From assembly GCA_000507305.1 (NCBI GenBank), contig DF239105.1:124001-188000 (forward strand): DNA of 64,000 nucleotides, given 5' to 3'. The position numbers and the translations under genes were made by a program. The notes beneath the pieces are model-generated. The model made no database searches. It was given only the letters and a program-made list of their open reading frames with translations, and had not been told where the DNA came from. This document shows positions 1-26,700 of the stretch, piece after piece. The DNA comes from Breviolum minutum Mf 1.05b.01 (Eukaryota > Sar > Dinophyceae > Suessiales > Symbiodiniaceae). Each line of letters starts with the position of its first letter. The first letter of the stretch is position 1.

Positions 1-390
1 AATATGAGTTGCATCATGTCTTATCTGAAGAAAATGACAAGTGGAAAAAAAACGAAACCATACTAACGTCAAAAGGCCCAACACCACCTGTTCACCAAAA
101 AATGGCGACCTTATAATTGAAATTTAAACCTATTTCTCTCAGGGCCTGTCAGGGTCATTTTCCTACAAGTAAGCTGGAAGTCGACACATACTGAATCATC
201 TCTGGAGATCTTCACCTCATAAGCCTTCTTGAAACTTGAAGTTCTCATCTTTGAAAGAATTTGGATGTTTCTCCCAATTTAGGCCTTAGAAAATCAATTC
301 AAAACTTAACAGAACCTCAGACTTTTTTTTGTTTCTGGTTCAGAAACCTCAACCCCCATCAGCTTCCAGCCCCCCCACAACCCGATCATC

Positions 391-424
391 CAAGAACCCC
401 TACGAGATATGTCCCTCCGGTGTC
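391..424 (-). CDS. Weak exon candidate, left edge
   Basis: Acceptor ggcgcttag, GA donor gatgat; DTGGTYLVGVL. Short and uncertain. Confidence 0.3.
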
Positions 425-933
425 CTAAGCGCCAGTGAGCTATGACTCTACTGGGAGAGGAGTCCAGCTTGCCATTGTTGGCAGTTTTTTTGCGCATGCT
501 CCAAACACTAGCAATATCTAATGGTAAAAATAAACTACTATGATAATAAGAACAAGAACATGAAATACTGATAGCAATTGCATAGATTGATATATCATGC
601 ATCTATATTTTTGGATATGAATCAAACGCGAACGCTAGCTGAAAAAAGACAAGCACAGCCATCTTCCCAACTTCCAACATAACTTTTGGTTGGGCTGCCT
701 GCCACAGTTCCAAAAAAAATGTTCCATCCATCCATCTGAATCAACCTTGGCTGTTTCAGCCACGCCAAGGGTCAACCAAAAGGCTTGGTTGGTATTTTCC
801 ACCCCGTACGGTGAGTTCTTCCCCTCCATGGTATAGCACACCTTGGCCGGGGGGCTATCGGCATTGTCGGGGTTGTGGCTGCATAAACGATGCAAGAAAG
901 AAACAGCACCGTGGAAAACACACACCAAATGGC
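391..933 (-). CDS. Model I: partial gene at left edge
   Basis: Two candidate minus exons, 842-933 and 391-424, remain after model H. The first reads as a hydrophobic helix followed by a Pro/Thr tail, like a signal anchor; the second is short. The rest would lie beyond the window. Weak model. Confidence 0.35.
842..933 (-). CDS. Candidate membrane exon of model I
   Basis: Acceptor tttttgcag, donor gtgtgc, 30 codons. AIWCVFSTVLFLSCIVYAAT is a convincing hydrophobic segment, then TPTMPIAPRP. Another frame (GHLVCVFHGAVSF) is open. Confidence 0.5.
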
Positions 934-1963
934 CTGCAAAAAGAGCTACAACAAGGTAACATTGTTGAATGCGTTTCCTCCAAGCAAGTTTAGAAAAGGC
1001 AGCAGTTTCCACTGACTTTTTGGCAAATTCCTTTCAACCTTCAGGTGAGCAGGGTGAAAAAACCATCTCCCCCCAAAAAAAAACGCAATTCAAAAGTTCC
1101 CAGGATTTAAAGGTGACTTTTTTTCAAGTTGAGTTTTGGTGGTTGAATCTCAAACTCATCTTCATCAACCCTCCCCCCGCAAACATCTGGGGTCCGTTGA
1201 CGTACATCAAGGGTTTTTGCCCGTTGTCTGTGTCTAAACCTTGGTTCAGAATTTTGCAGCCAATAAAGGAAGGCCTCCCCGTCTTCCAACTCTGGCCAAA
1301 TGGAATAATATTTCACCAACCTAGGACCTAGATTTCCCTGAAATAGCCGGGGTCCCATTTCCCTTCCAAACAGCTAACTGCTAAGGGGGCTTTTAGGACG
1401 GTTCGTGAGGTCGCGAGCTAATTTAACCAGAACCATTGGGATTTACATTCCAGGGAGGTTTTTTTACATTCAAAATGGTACAGTCAGTTTAGTTGTGGAT
1501 TCAAGTTTTATCCCAGCAATGGGAGAAATTATGTATGAGTCCAATTGGATCATGGAAGTTCCAATTTGTCGAGGTAGGAACAAAGCTTTGCCACCACCTA
1601 GTCTTAGACATAGAGATGAAATAGATTGAAACTCAGTGATAGCTGTCTGTAGTTTAGGTGTTCAACTGCACGAATTGAAAGACATTGGTTTTACCGAAGA
1701 ATCTGAAAATGGATCCCCATTGGGAGGATTCTGAAAAAACCTCATGTTCAAGTTCCCGCTGGACCCCCTCGTTCTTTGGGCGGATACGATACGAATCTCC
1801 GCATCAGCAAAAACTCACCAAAAATTGCCAATCGCTTGTGTTTGGGCCATCATGTTATAGCCTTTGGTTGTGGGGTTAATGGGTTGAGACGCCAACTGGT
1901 TGTGGGGTTTAGTATCCCAATTAGTATCAATATCTATCCATACACTCTGAAAAACTGAGATTG

Positions 1964-14432
<12,469 letters not shown>

Positions 14433-14566
14433 CTGAATTCTTCAGTGCATATCTTTTGTAGAAAAAAAACAGACCCCAAGCCATCCCAAGCAAAAAGTCA
14501 CCTTTTGGAAGGGGCAGCCGATACTGAGGGTATTAAAAAAACCATGGGACCGAAATCCCCAAGCAC

Positions 14567-14719
14567 TTAATTTGTTGAGGGGATCTTCAAACTGAAGGAT
14601 TTCATGCTGATTTTGAAAAGTGGTTCCTCATCCATGGCCACCGTTTTGTGGCCAAAATCGCTCATCCACACCTCGCGAGGAAGCAATCCCAAAACCTCCA
14701 TGGGCAACTGATATGTGTC
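14567..14719 (-). CDS. Candidate last exon of model G
   Basis: Acceptor ctcccaag, 50 codons then TAA. DTYQLPMEVLGLLPREVWMS, then DFGHKTVAMDEEPLF. Confidence 0.75.
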   Translation of the reverse strand, partial: DTYQLPMEVLGLLPREVWMSDFGHKTVAMDEEPLFKISMKSFSLKIPSTN

Positions 14720-17700
14720 CTTGGGAGTTCAACGATTGCAGTTGGATCCATGCCGCGTGGAGGTTATAGGTAGATAACTGATACCCTGCAAAAAGCCCAA
14801 AAATCTCAGGTTGGTACGAGTACAGGAGATGAACCATGGAGAGTATGTCAAAAATAACTAAACCATTGAAATTTGGAAAAACAAAATCTCAGAGAAATCT
14901 TAGGAACATACCCTTGAGCAAATGCTTTTCTTCAGGTGTTGGCGGGTATAGTTGTTAGACAGTTGTTGGTTTAAGAATGAAAAAATAAAACATAGACACC
15001 ACCTCATTGCATAAGAGCTCTCTCTCTCTCTCTCTATCGGGCTTGGCATCACGCCGTCTCACAGAGACACCCTCTACAACAGACTCATACGCCTACGGAA
15101 TTATCTGTAAAATATGACTGTACGAGGGCAATGCAAATCATCTGCCGGGGCAGGAAAAGGTAAATGTTAGGCATTCGTCGAAAGACCCCTACGGCATTAT
15201 CTGTCAGTTCCCAGGTATTTGAAACTTCTAAGGTAATAACCTTCTAGTTGGACACAAAAGGGTCATGAAGAAACCTGCTTTGCCTCCATTAAGCCTCACT
15301 TATACCTTGACAATTGCTCTTTCCTTATATCTGTATATGCAGTTGTTGTGCATATCTATCAATAAATGCATATACGTACTTCAAACCCTGCAATTTTAAA
15401 CCTCCAGCTCCTTAGGAGATGCTATGTGTATCTTAGATGTGTTCAAGGGTAGTTCTCCAAGTTTATGACTGACATCAGGCGTTTTGGGCAAATCCTCCCA
15501 AAAATGCCTTCTTTTTAGTAAAGGTTAAGATGCCCAAAGCACATATACGGTATTATATGATACTCTTTCGGAATATAACATCACCATGAGAGCTTAAATC
15601 TTTGGAGAATCTCCATGATCCTCCTGGAAGCAATCCAAGGCGCCAGGAACTGTTCCAAACCTACCGGACAAATGTGGAGTGCGCCGGGGTGTTCTTGGAA
15701 GAATTATAGCATGGCTTTGAAAAAACACTGTTGTTTTGTTTGAAACTTGGATTTACATCATGGTTTGAAGTCATCGAGATCCAGGTGGTGTGACTTTGTC
15801 CTACTCAAGCCTGAAACAGGACTCGTCCAAGGTTCGATCAGTTCTAACCTGGGCTAGTTCCTGTAGATTAAGGATCTCTGACGATCTAAGCCCGGTTGAA
15901 GGTTTTGTTTTCGCATCTTGCACCATCTTTAATCAGAAAGGAGGTCATCTTGGATATACATGTGTTAAATCTTGGGGTCTTGACTTGGCAGGTGCGAATC
16001 TTATGTACAGGTTTTGTTATGGAGACATGGAATCTTATGTCTTATGGGATTATTGAACATGGGATGTTTCCATGCGCCCCTTCCACAAACATGGCAATAA
16101 ATACTTCAGTGGCAATCAATCCTTTTTTCTCTGAATCTCGGAAACGAATCTTTCCTTTACCTTTTAGGGCCCTAAGTCAAGATCATCTGTTTTTTTTGTT
16201 TTTGTGTCGTATGGTAGGAACAAAAAAATGGAAGATTGTTCCATGTCCCAACGAGGACAGCCCCTGATGTTCCACGGGGCCCTTTAAAGGGAGCCAGAAT
16301 CACGATTCATGAAAGATACAACCCGACTCAGCAATTTAGAATACCCCCAGCGAAATTAACATCGCCAAAAGGAAATTTGAAATTCCCATTTTTCAATTAG
16401 AAGTACATAAGATACATAAAGTTCGCTATGGTTTCTTGGATGTTGGTGGATTTGCCTTAACACTCCAACAATTTCGTTACTTCCGACCTGAAGATGATAG
16501 ATGAAGCCCAGGAATTTGGATGACATTGAAAGTACATTGCTGTATATTACCCGTAAACCAATATATATATATATATATATAAGTTGGCTGGAAAATGGAA
16601 TATGTGTAGGTATCCCCCCCCCTAATATCAAGAAAAAATCAAGCGCTTTTCAGCAACCAAAAACAAAATCAGGCCACATTATATATAATATTTCACCAAC
16701 CTAGATTTAACCAGATAAAATAGAATAAACCTCTTCCCTTCCAGCACTTCCAACCCTTGGATGGGCCCAACCTGCACATTTCAAGTTCTCCTGGCCCAGC
16801 GGTCAAATCGTTGAAGCACGACTAGTCCGGTCAAAAGATAGTGGGAAAAATGGATCAAACCTGGTAACCCTTTTACTACGAACCTTTTAGGCTAGGGTGA
16901 TGGTTATCAAAGCCAAAATTTTCGATCAAAACAAAGCCATTGCCTCTCAGATGCCGAAATCTTGATGTGGCTTGACACAAGACCCACCTTTACACACACT
17001 TCTCCTATCATTAAGTGGACAGTCGTTGCTAATCCTGAAAAGGAAACACAACATAATGTGAATATGCATAATATTTTACAATAGAATCAGTGAAAATGGC
17101 CACTACGCTCATCCATTCACTGGGCCCCAAAATAAAAATCCAAGTGCTCTCCCTCTTTTTTCTCCTAAATTGTCGAATTGTCATTCTGAGGTGTTCAACT
17201 CCTCAACTTGAAAGCAGGAAATTGCCCTTCATCCAACCAGCTCCCCTCAACCCCGAGGCCTGTACCGCACGTATTTCTGAAAGATCCCCAGAGGCACCAG
17301 TGGCATTGGGACGATCGCTAAAGCGAGGATTCTTCAGGGCCTAATGTCTGGGAGAATGGCATTTGAAAATGAAAGAAGCATGGAAGGGATACTGTTGATG
17401 GAAGAAATCCTGCAGTTGATAGGTCGTTTATGGTAGTTTATCCCCACTATTTACGAGACTTTATACATCCCAGATGGCCAAATTGGGGATTTCTTCCATG
17501 AGTATCATGCATAGAATGCACTCTGGACGGAATGGATATAGAAAATAGCGGCAAATCCCAAGGTCACGTTATCTCGTGCAGGTTCCCAGTATCCCCACCT
17601 CATGAGCCCATGCCCCACCTCATGAGCCCATGGTCCAAACCATGCTTCAATGACACGTGCCTGGCGTGTCATTTCATCAACGACTGTCAACGGCTGTTTT

Positions 17701-20700
17701 TGTGAACAACGGGGCGGTGATAACCCTTGCCTGGTTGAAGAGCATATCACCGCGTTCGTGGTGTAAAGTACCATGTTGCCTGGTGGTTTTGTTTTTGTCA
17801 AGCGAACCATTGGGTGCAAAGTCCAGGTTGGAGGTATATACTTCCAGTTGTTTCTATGTGCTACAAATAAATAAATAAATATATATATATATTTATAAAT
17901 GTGTGATATGTTGCAGCTATAAATCAATACTTATACTTCGACTATTATACAGTAATGCGATATAGCTACATATACACGTCCTACTTGTGATGCCTCACCA
18001 ACCTTTAACTCACCATCCGATCCCATCCCATGATTCCAAGCAGGTGTTTTTTTCTGACGCCAAGCAACTGATGACAAAAGCCTACGACACTTTCCTCGGC
18101 CCAGTCGCGTTTGCCGCGTTTGTAGACAAGTTAAAGGGCCATGTGGTTGCTTGCATTTTATTTTGTTCTTTCTAGTCGGTCTACCAGTTATAAGTTATAA
18201 GTATTTACAAGTACGGGCCCATAATCACAACTCCACTACGGGTTCTATTCCCAGATTCCCATGTTTAAGGCCATGTAAATAGGGGTTATAAAACTATTCA
18301 TAACTAGTAGGGACCCATCTTGTAGGGAATCTGGTTCCCCCCACTTTTAATGGCAGTTTAGACCTGCACATCGAGAAAGAGGTAGAGACATGCGAAAGGC
18401 AGATGTTTTTGGGGGATGTTTCTCGACGAGCTCATATCGTACACTATCGTATCTACTCCCACTTTTGGATATATCAAAATTCAATTGTTATGACAGAATT
18501 GATGAGAATGCTTCTATTGTTGCCTTTATTCTGGTGGGGCTCTCTTAGCTCCCAATTCTATGTGGAAAAGTCACCACCCCTGGCTTTTCCACAGCTTCGA
18601 ATTACTCAGTGCGTATTGCTCGGCACATTTTTTTGCTCGAATATGAGCTTGAACCAGTGACAAAGATCGCTTTCACGACAGAGGTTTTTTAGATGTACCC
18701 CTTTAACATCAAAAAAAACATCATGAAATTCATGAAACATCTCCAAAGATGGCTGAGTACCATATCATTATCTAATTAGTTTGGAGGTGATTTATAATAT
18801 TTCCCCAAGACGGACAAATAGCAAACCCTCCTCAAGCCCTCTTGTAGCTCAGCATCATTTAACGGTACAAAAGAGCCACCACAGAGCAGCACTCGAAGGG
18901 ATAACCTGCGGGGCATCGAGGTGGTCTGGGTTTGGGATTTCCAGCGAGCTATGTCTTCTTTCCAAAAGAGTAGGTCTTGGATAGTTGGGGCAGGAATGAT
19001 CATCTACATACGCGGATGCAAGTGGATGCCAGTGGTAAATAAGATAGAAAGACTGGAGAAAAAAATCATTGATACGAAGAATTATTGAAGGACATGATGA
19101 CATGTACATAACTTATAGCAGCTGCTGAACCAGTCCAGCAAATCAATAAGCCCTGAAAACCGGTCTTCTGCGGATTAACATTCCCACAATTCATCTTGGG
19201 ACCATGGAGCCCTTGAAAATCTCAGCGAGGGGATGGTCGCCCAATGTGACGAGGGTCTTCTACTAATGCCCAAAACGAAGGAATATGAAGGAATCCATGT
19301 GTGTTTGCTGGTTCATTCTGGGCAATTTACGGTCCATAAGCAACCTGCTCCACACAACAAAGCCCACCAAAAAAAGATGCAAAACTGAGAATGCAACTCG
19401 ACATTCTCAATGAGCAAGGTGGAAGAACCTACAATAAGAGGTAGCCACCATGTCTTCCCCAAGTGAATGGGAACCACCAATATTTCACCGACCTGGATTG
19501 GGGTCATTTTGCGGATCATTTCCCTTTACCTGACCTCACGTGAATTCACCGTTCCCATTGTGGTTCTATACACCTCTCAGCCGGTGAGGAAGGTTGTTAA
19601 GGCGAAGATGGGCACTTTGGGAAAAGGTCGGTCCAATGAAGTCAACACCAACCGTCTCAAAAGAATTCCACTTTGGGTCAAGATGTAGACAATAATGGCC
19701 GCAACATGCCGCAATCTGTTCAAAATGTGTGGGCCTTTCATCATCTTGTCATAGCCACCAATCTCCTGGCTCCCGCCAGGATGAGCAGCAAAGGCAAAAT
19801 GACTTAAAGTAGGATATTTTTTATTTTTTTTGGCAGGGAAATTAACCAACAAACATGACGCACTGGTTTTTTTGTTCGAAACAAAACACTGGTTGAGATG
19901 CACGGAGTAGGAATCATAGAGCTTCACGTGGCAAACACTTCCATTTCCTCACCATCCCGCGGTGTCATCATATTTCTACTACTTCGTGTGTTTAGGCGGG
20001 AAACTTCACACACTCACAGTCTTGGAGCGGAGTTGAAGGACCTTAGCCCTCTTGCCTAAAGTGTTCATCGAGGTGTTTGCAAATATTGTCCATATTATCC
20101 ACCCTTCTTGGAAAATGTTTGACATGTCAACGAATTTGTGCGTAAATCTCTGATTTCATCCACGTTGAATCCAGAAAACCACATTTCAAAAAAACATCCA
20201 AACGCCCTCCATGAGACGGGTTTTGGTCATTTCATCAACCGCCACTGACGCCAAAACCGCACGGTTGGGTGTGACTCCAACAACCACATCGTATGGATGG
20301 CGTTGGCGTTCGAAAATCCCAAACCAGTTAACGTTTGGGCGTCTCCTTGTAGCACTAACAATGACATGAAAAAAAATGAATGAAACTATCCTTACTCAAC
20401 ATCAACAAATGAGTTGAATCTGTTTTGACTACCATCATGAGTTGTCCCTGGAACTGGAATAAAATTAAACCCTCTAAAATTTAGATATCTTTTTAGCATC
20501 CCATGGCATCTTCCACTGTATACAACTTCCTCATATGCACCTGCCAGTAGCTCCAGCTGAATACCAAGACATTGGATTGATCAATGGGATGTGGCCAAGT
20601 GACCTTCCTTAGAGTCTTTCGGAGGGGTTGCCAATGCTTGCCAAGGTGATTCACATGCTGTTTCAACTCATTTATAAGTGATCCGATCCATCTAAGTGAA

Positions 20701-23700
20701 ATTTTATGCATGAACAGCTGCTGAAGGCTTAAAAAATTCATCTCCAACAACAAAAACAAAGATGTAAAGACTTTACTTTTATAATCATGAAACTTCTGCC
20801 TCGCCTGTACCCCAATCAAAACTACCTATGCCTGACAAATGAGAGGAAACAAAAACGCGTATTGTTTATAGCTTGCTGGTTGGTTGGTTGGTCCTCTGGT
20901 GCTGGGCTCTACCGGGAGCTTTTAGGGATAGCTATTTCGCTGGCCACTTGACTTGGCCACTGTGCCTGGTAGGCAAGGAAAACGACCCTGCCCTGCCTTA
21001 GCCCGAAGAAAATTGCTATATAAAACACAAAAGCAAGGCTATTTGCAGGTGTCTTGTACATAATACGTCTCCATGCTGCTACATCCCCACAGCTCTGCAG
21101 ACTTCTACGGGGTTCGATGTATTGATTCGAGAGGGCTAACGTTTATAGGGTGAGGCCTCTGAGGTGTTTGATGCGAAGGCGAATGCTTTGAAGCATCTTG
21201 AAGCAACACAGCATAGTCAAACTCCATTCTTTCAATGCTTGATCCATTTAAACCTAGGTTAGATTCTTAGACTGAGACTTGAAAAAAATCGGCATTGACC
21301 CTCAAAATCGCAAACACTATTGACATTTTATCAAAAATCCAACACCGCCAAAGTGTACGCCAACAAGGCCTGAGTTGACGAGAAGAAATCCCATACTTGA
21401 CACCCTCCTGTAACCCGATTGCTCAAGCAAGCAAGGTTGCTCCCTGTCAAAGTACATCTGCACAGTTTCTGCCTGATGAGACTTGGAAGTAAGCCAAAAA
21501 ACAAGAGAATACCCCCAAAAAAAAACTAACATAGCCCAAGAAAATCAATGGAAGGAATTTCATCTAAGTGCACGTTTCAGGGACTGTAATTATTGCCATT
21601 TCAACTTGAAATTCTTTCAAACTCACACCTGAACCTTGAAAATGAAGCTTCATAGCCACAGAAACCCCCAAAAAATATAGGTGTTTCCTCCGCAGTTTTT
21701 TACCACCAGCGCCAAGAAGTTGCCGGTTCTTTGTTTTTGTGTTTTAACTCGCAGGAGAAAAAATTAAAAAGGTCACGGCGAATATATTCCGTTTTTTTGA
21801 TGTAGAGAAAATAAATTCATCCAAGCTAAATTCAAGTCACCTGGACTCGTGGACAATGTCCCATTCTTTTGGATACGTGTAAATACATGAATATATATTC
21901 CATCTACTCCGAAAAACACTTGTGCGGTCATGAGTTCGGCAAGTTTCACATCATTTCAAGCAAAAAAAGAACGTGTTTAACAGATACATACGTCACAATG
22001 TCTAAAAATGCTCCACCCAAACTCACCAAAACAATCCTAGTAAGGCTTATATAAAATGCTTTCAAAGTTTAGGTTCCTTTTAGATGTTTTCTCGTGATTT
22101 CTTCATTGCTCGTTTGTCCTTTGAAACTAGCATCTTCAAAAGTTGGGGGTATCACTAGGGAAAAATTTGACCAACTTCAACCTCCTCTGATGGAAATTGG
22201 AACTGAAAACCCTCAGTGAGATTGAACCATATTGAACCTACAAACAAAACACATATGATGGATTTGCTGTTTTTCTTTTCAAATGATGCATGAAGATTCT
22301 TATTTGGGGACCAAACAGATTCAGTGACATTGGACCAGTTTTCGGTGGGGGAGTCCTTGGGATCATGACCTTGGCTCTGGCAAACTTATGTTACCCAACT
22401 CCGATGATCAGTCGAATTTATAGCAACTGCACTTGTAACCTCAAGCAGCTGTGCATTTCACAACTGGTTGGAAGATAGCAAATGAAATTGCATTGATGTT
22501 TAAATCTAATGTAAGATCATCTCGTCATTCGTGTTTCTAGCGATTCATTTGCCACGCAAGATTTAAGCACAAAACATGGACTAAACTAAACTCATCTCAG
22601 TTTGATCAAACTGCCAAACACAAATCCACAACAAGAAAAAGTGACAAAAAAAACTTTAAACACATCTCACAATCTTTCGGGTTTCAAATTCCAAAATACT
22701 CAGAGGTTGTTTTTACCCAAAACATGTCCCTCCCCCAACTCCTGTGGAAAATCTTCGGGAAAAAAATGATCCAAAAAATAGATCAAAAAAACCTTATGGA
22801 ATTCACCCCTGAAAATGAACGGCTGGTTCACCTAAAAATCACCCAATTGAAATCCGAAAAATTATCTGAACCAAACCTCCATGTTTGGGTTCAAAATGTT
22901 GGATTTTCCAGAGTGTACACACCCCTTAGGGTGTGGGACCAAGTTAGGGTTGTCGGACCCCTTTCCAAATGGTTGATACATGGCTTATAACACCCTGGAA
23001 GATTAACATGGAACCTACAAATCACCCATTTAGAAAGGAAAATGATCTTCCAAACCTCCATCACTATGTTCCATGTTAATCTTCAGGGGTGAAATGGTTG
23101 TGATCCTCAACCATCTCAACTAATTGTTGGCACCTCCCAGGTGAATAGGTTGTCAAAGAACTTCTTAGGTCCAGAAGTCTCCCAACCTCCAAACTGTTCC
23201 ATTGATTCGTGTTGTGGCTATTGGTGGCTGGTTATTTTTTTGTAAGGGCTAGGGTTTTTTGTAGGTGCTGTTTTGGGGGGAGGTTTACGAAAAGAGCTGT
23301 AGATTATATATATATATATATACATCAAGCTTGAAGACGTGCAAATATGTAGATATGTACCTATTTATATGTATCTATATCTATACCTATATATGTAATA
23401 TGTATATGTATTTCTGTGATTGCGTATATTTCTTAATGTCATTCAACCTATGTGCGGGTGTCGTTTCTGGTATGACACGACATCACCAAAAGGCATTGGT
23501 ATACACATGCATATATGTGATGTATGATAAAAACCAAATATCTATATATACAGCATATCAACAAATAAAGATAGATATCAACATGTGTATATAATATAAA
23601 CATATATATATATATTCATAGATGCTATAACCTGACAATGATTCACCATGAATTGGGTGAGGTTGGTAAATTCACGCGGATGGGGGGGGATGAACTAAAC

Positions 23701-26700
23701 AGACTGTACAACATATAGGCACATATTTGCATATAGTGCATAGATATATAAACATATATATATAATGCATAATCATATATACATACATATTTGCATTTAT
23801 ATATGTTAATCTATTTCAATCATGTATACATGTAGTACATACACTTATATTTCATGCTACTTGTATATCAAAGTTCTGTGAGAATTTCCTGTTGGAAATG
23901 TGAGGTGTTTACCAGCAAGGATGCGATTTCATTGATCTCAATATTTTTGCACCCACGTGCTTCTTGAATATATTCCCCAACAATTGTGGTAAAGGCTTGC
24001 TTTCTCTCCGACTAAGTATGTTCTCAATACATGTGCATGAAAACGAGTATTGAAAAACATGTTCTATAATGAGTTCAGCGAAGAATTACCTGATCTCCTG
24101 CCATGTTATTTTTCAATCAAGATCAAAAAAACATAATGAACATATCTTAGTGAAGTTCGATAATGAATATGGTAAAGAACCGTTGAATCGCTTGAAACCA
24201 ATACTGGTCAAGATATGGTTGGTAACCGTTCTAGCTCCTACATCCATGCACAACTTCAAAGGAAGTGGATAGTTGATTCCCGACTGTGTCCATTTCTTTT
24301 CCCAAAGAATGAGCAACTGACTTTGCACTATGAATGAACAAGGTTTAAACTGTTGTTTATCTTTTTCATTGAATATTACTTTACTATGATTACTATGCGC
24401 TAGAAATTGTGCTTTTACATATTTCTCCACCAGCTTCTTTTGTCACTCCTCCAATGATCATCGTCAAGGCCACCTTTCTGGGATAACAATAATTTGCAAT
24501 CAACTTCTAAATAACTGAAATAGGTTGTTCCTGTGCTCCCGATTGTGAATTTGATTCCATTTCATACATCTCATATCACTCCAATAGTGAAGGAATGTTA
24601 TTTGATTATGCAAGAATTGTCCTTCTTAAAGCTACCCTTGATATGTAGTAATTATAACACATGATGATTGAAAAAAAGATTGGCGTTTCAACCCTCCAAG
24701 CTGGTGCAACTAAATTTTGTCAAACAGTACCTTTAGGATCTTTGGGATCATCTTACTCTCTACATTTTCCCTAGGCCATGCGGCCGGCATTTCTCCGTCC
24801 AAGGCACTCTCTAAATCCAGATCCCGCAACGCAGGAACAGCCACCGAACTTGGATGATGACGTAGAAGCTTCATCACCGGAGTGGCCCAACCTGAGTTTG
24901 TGGTTGGCCGCTCCAAGCCAATAGAAAATGGACCCGGATTGAAGATATGAATTTCCTATTGAAAATGGGTATATTCCAGCCTGCTATGTTAGTTTACGGG
25001 AGTTTTTCCAGCTTTTCCAGCACTTTCCGGCACTTTTGTGCTGGAATTTCGGTCAAAAATGCCAAGAGTCGTTTGCAACATTTCCAGATCAACAAAGCTG
25101 GCATGCAAAATATGCAAACATCATCCCATTCGCGGTGAGGATTGAAATAAGACAAAACCATGAGTGACGTTCAAGATTTTCACCCAACACTTGATTTATC
25201 TTGTTTGGCGTAGGGCAAGCTTCTTTGGAACTCTAGCAATTAAAACACGGAAGCAACATGGCCAAACCCTTCCATGTTATAATGTTTTCCCTGCGTATCT
25301 TACATGTCAGCTGCTTTTTGAGGCACAAAATTGCTTAACTACAGGCCTACTCCAATCAAAGTGGCCAACCATTTTCACACTTCACCAACACCTTAACATC
25401 GCGCATCTCGGGTGTCAAAGGTTGAGGGGAGTTTCATTCTCACCCATCAAGGTATGTGCTGAAAAATGGTTCCAGCTAAGCTGTTCCTTCCATGGGAAAA
25501 CTCAGCTTCCAGGGTCTGATTTGAGTCTCTGAATGTTGCATGAAAGCAGTTGAAACGAAACCTGAAACCATTTTGGTAAATCAAGCAAAATTACATCAGA
25601 AATAGTGGATCTTTCAAAATCAGCGAATCTGAGTTTGGATGCTTTTAAACAGTGACCAAATCAATTCGCGAAACACCAATGACTGCCAGCTCGGGGGGCC
25701 CTAAGGTTACCCCACTATCTGATCCTTCACGGGCCAAGGGCCAACTTTCATGCCCAGCAACCCATCTCTGGCTTCACGTAGCAATCAAAGAAGGCCTTAT
25801 TGGGAGATTCACAAACACCGGTGATTATGACGAATCAGAAATATGTAGTTAGTGTCTTATATTGCTTTGTATGAAGATGTATAAATTGAATTTCTGTGAC
25901 TTAATAAAAAGAATACATAGATATTAGATATATAATATATACATCATTTACAATCATCAATCTTCAAAACGCATGTGGCATGTGTTGAATTGTGCATATG
26001 TGCAGGTAGTAGATGTCGGAAATGATTACATCGATCATGACTCGATTGATCCTCGTCTGACAAATAGATGACATGTCCAACACCCAACGATCGGTGAAGT
26101 TGTCTCAAATGCAGTCTAGGTGAATAAAATGACATTTCCCCAACCTGAATTTCCCTGAAATGAGGGATATATTCACTTACTGAAAGAACTTACTATAGAA
26201 TAGTATCAATATAAGTATATACCAACAAAGCCCCTGAAAAATAGGCTATCCTAAAAGGAAATTCATCTTCCAACCACCAATTTTCAGGTGCTATGTCATT
26301 TTCAGGGAGGGTATGTATATATATATTAATACTGTGAATATATACATATCTATGGTGTATAAATATATATATATATAGATATTGCAAATCTGGACCCTCC
26401 AAGAGGTGCTAAATGGATGATTCAGGCAACCCCTTTACGTTTCAAAAAAACCACCCGGTGAAAACCCAAATCATTAGCAATTCCACCTGGTAGACATGGC
26501 CCATCAGGGGCGATTTCATGATAGCGAGATAATCCCTTACAAATCAATCAACCGTAACCAAACCATTGGTTTTTTGGTGCCTCCAATGATTCCGGGCATA
26601 CAACATCGACTAAAAGTTCTTGTCCAACCAATATATATAAAACGGTGGAAAAAAACTCACCAACTCATCCACCCTACCGCGGACCTCATGATTTCTTGAG

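Larger units (their letters stand above)
22380..24140. other. Long intron-like stretch without recognised exons
   Basis: Contains two family B elements and, from about 23305 to 23870, AT-rich DNA with (TA)n tracts. No convincing exon seen. Confidence 0.6.
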
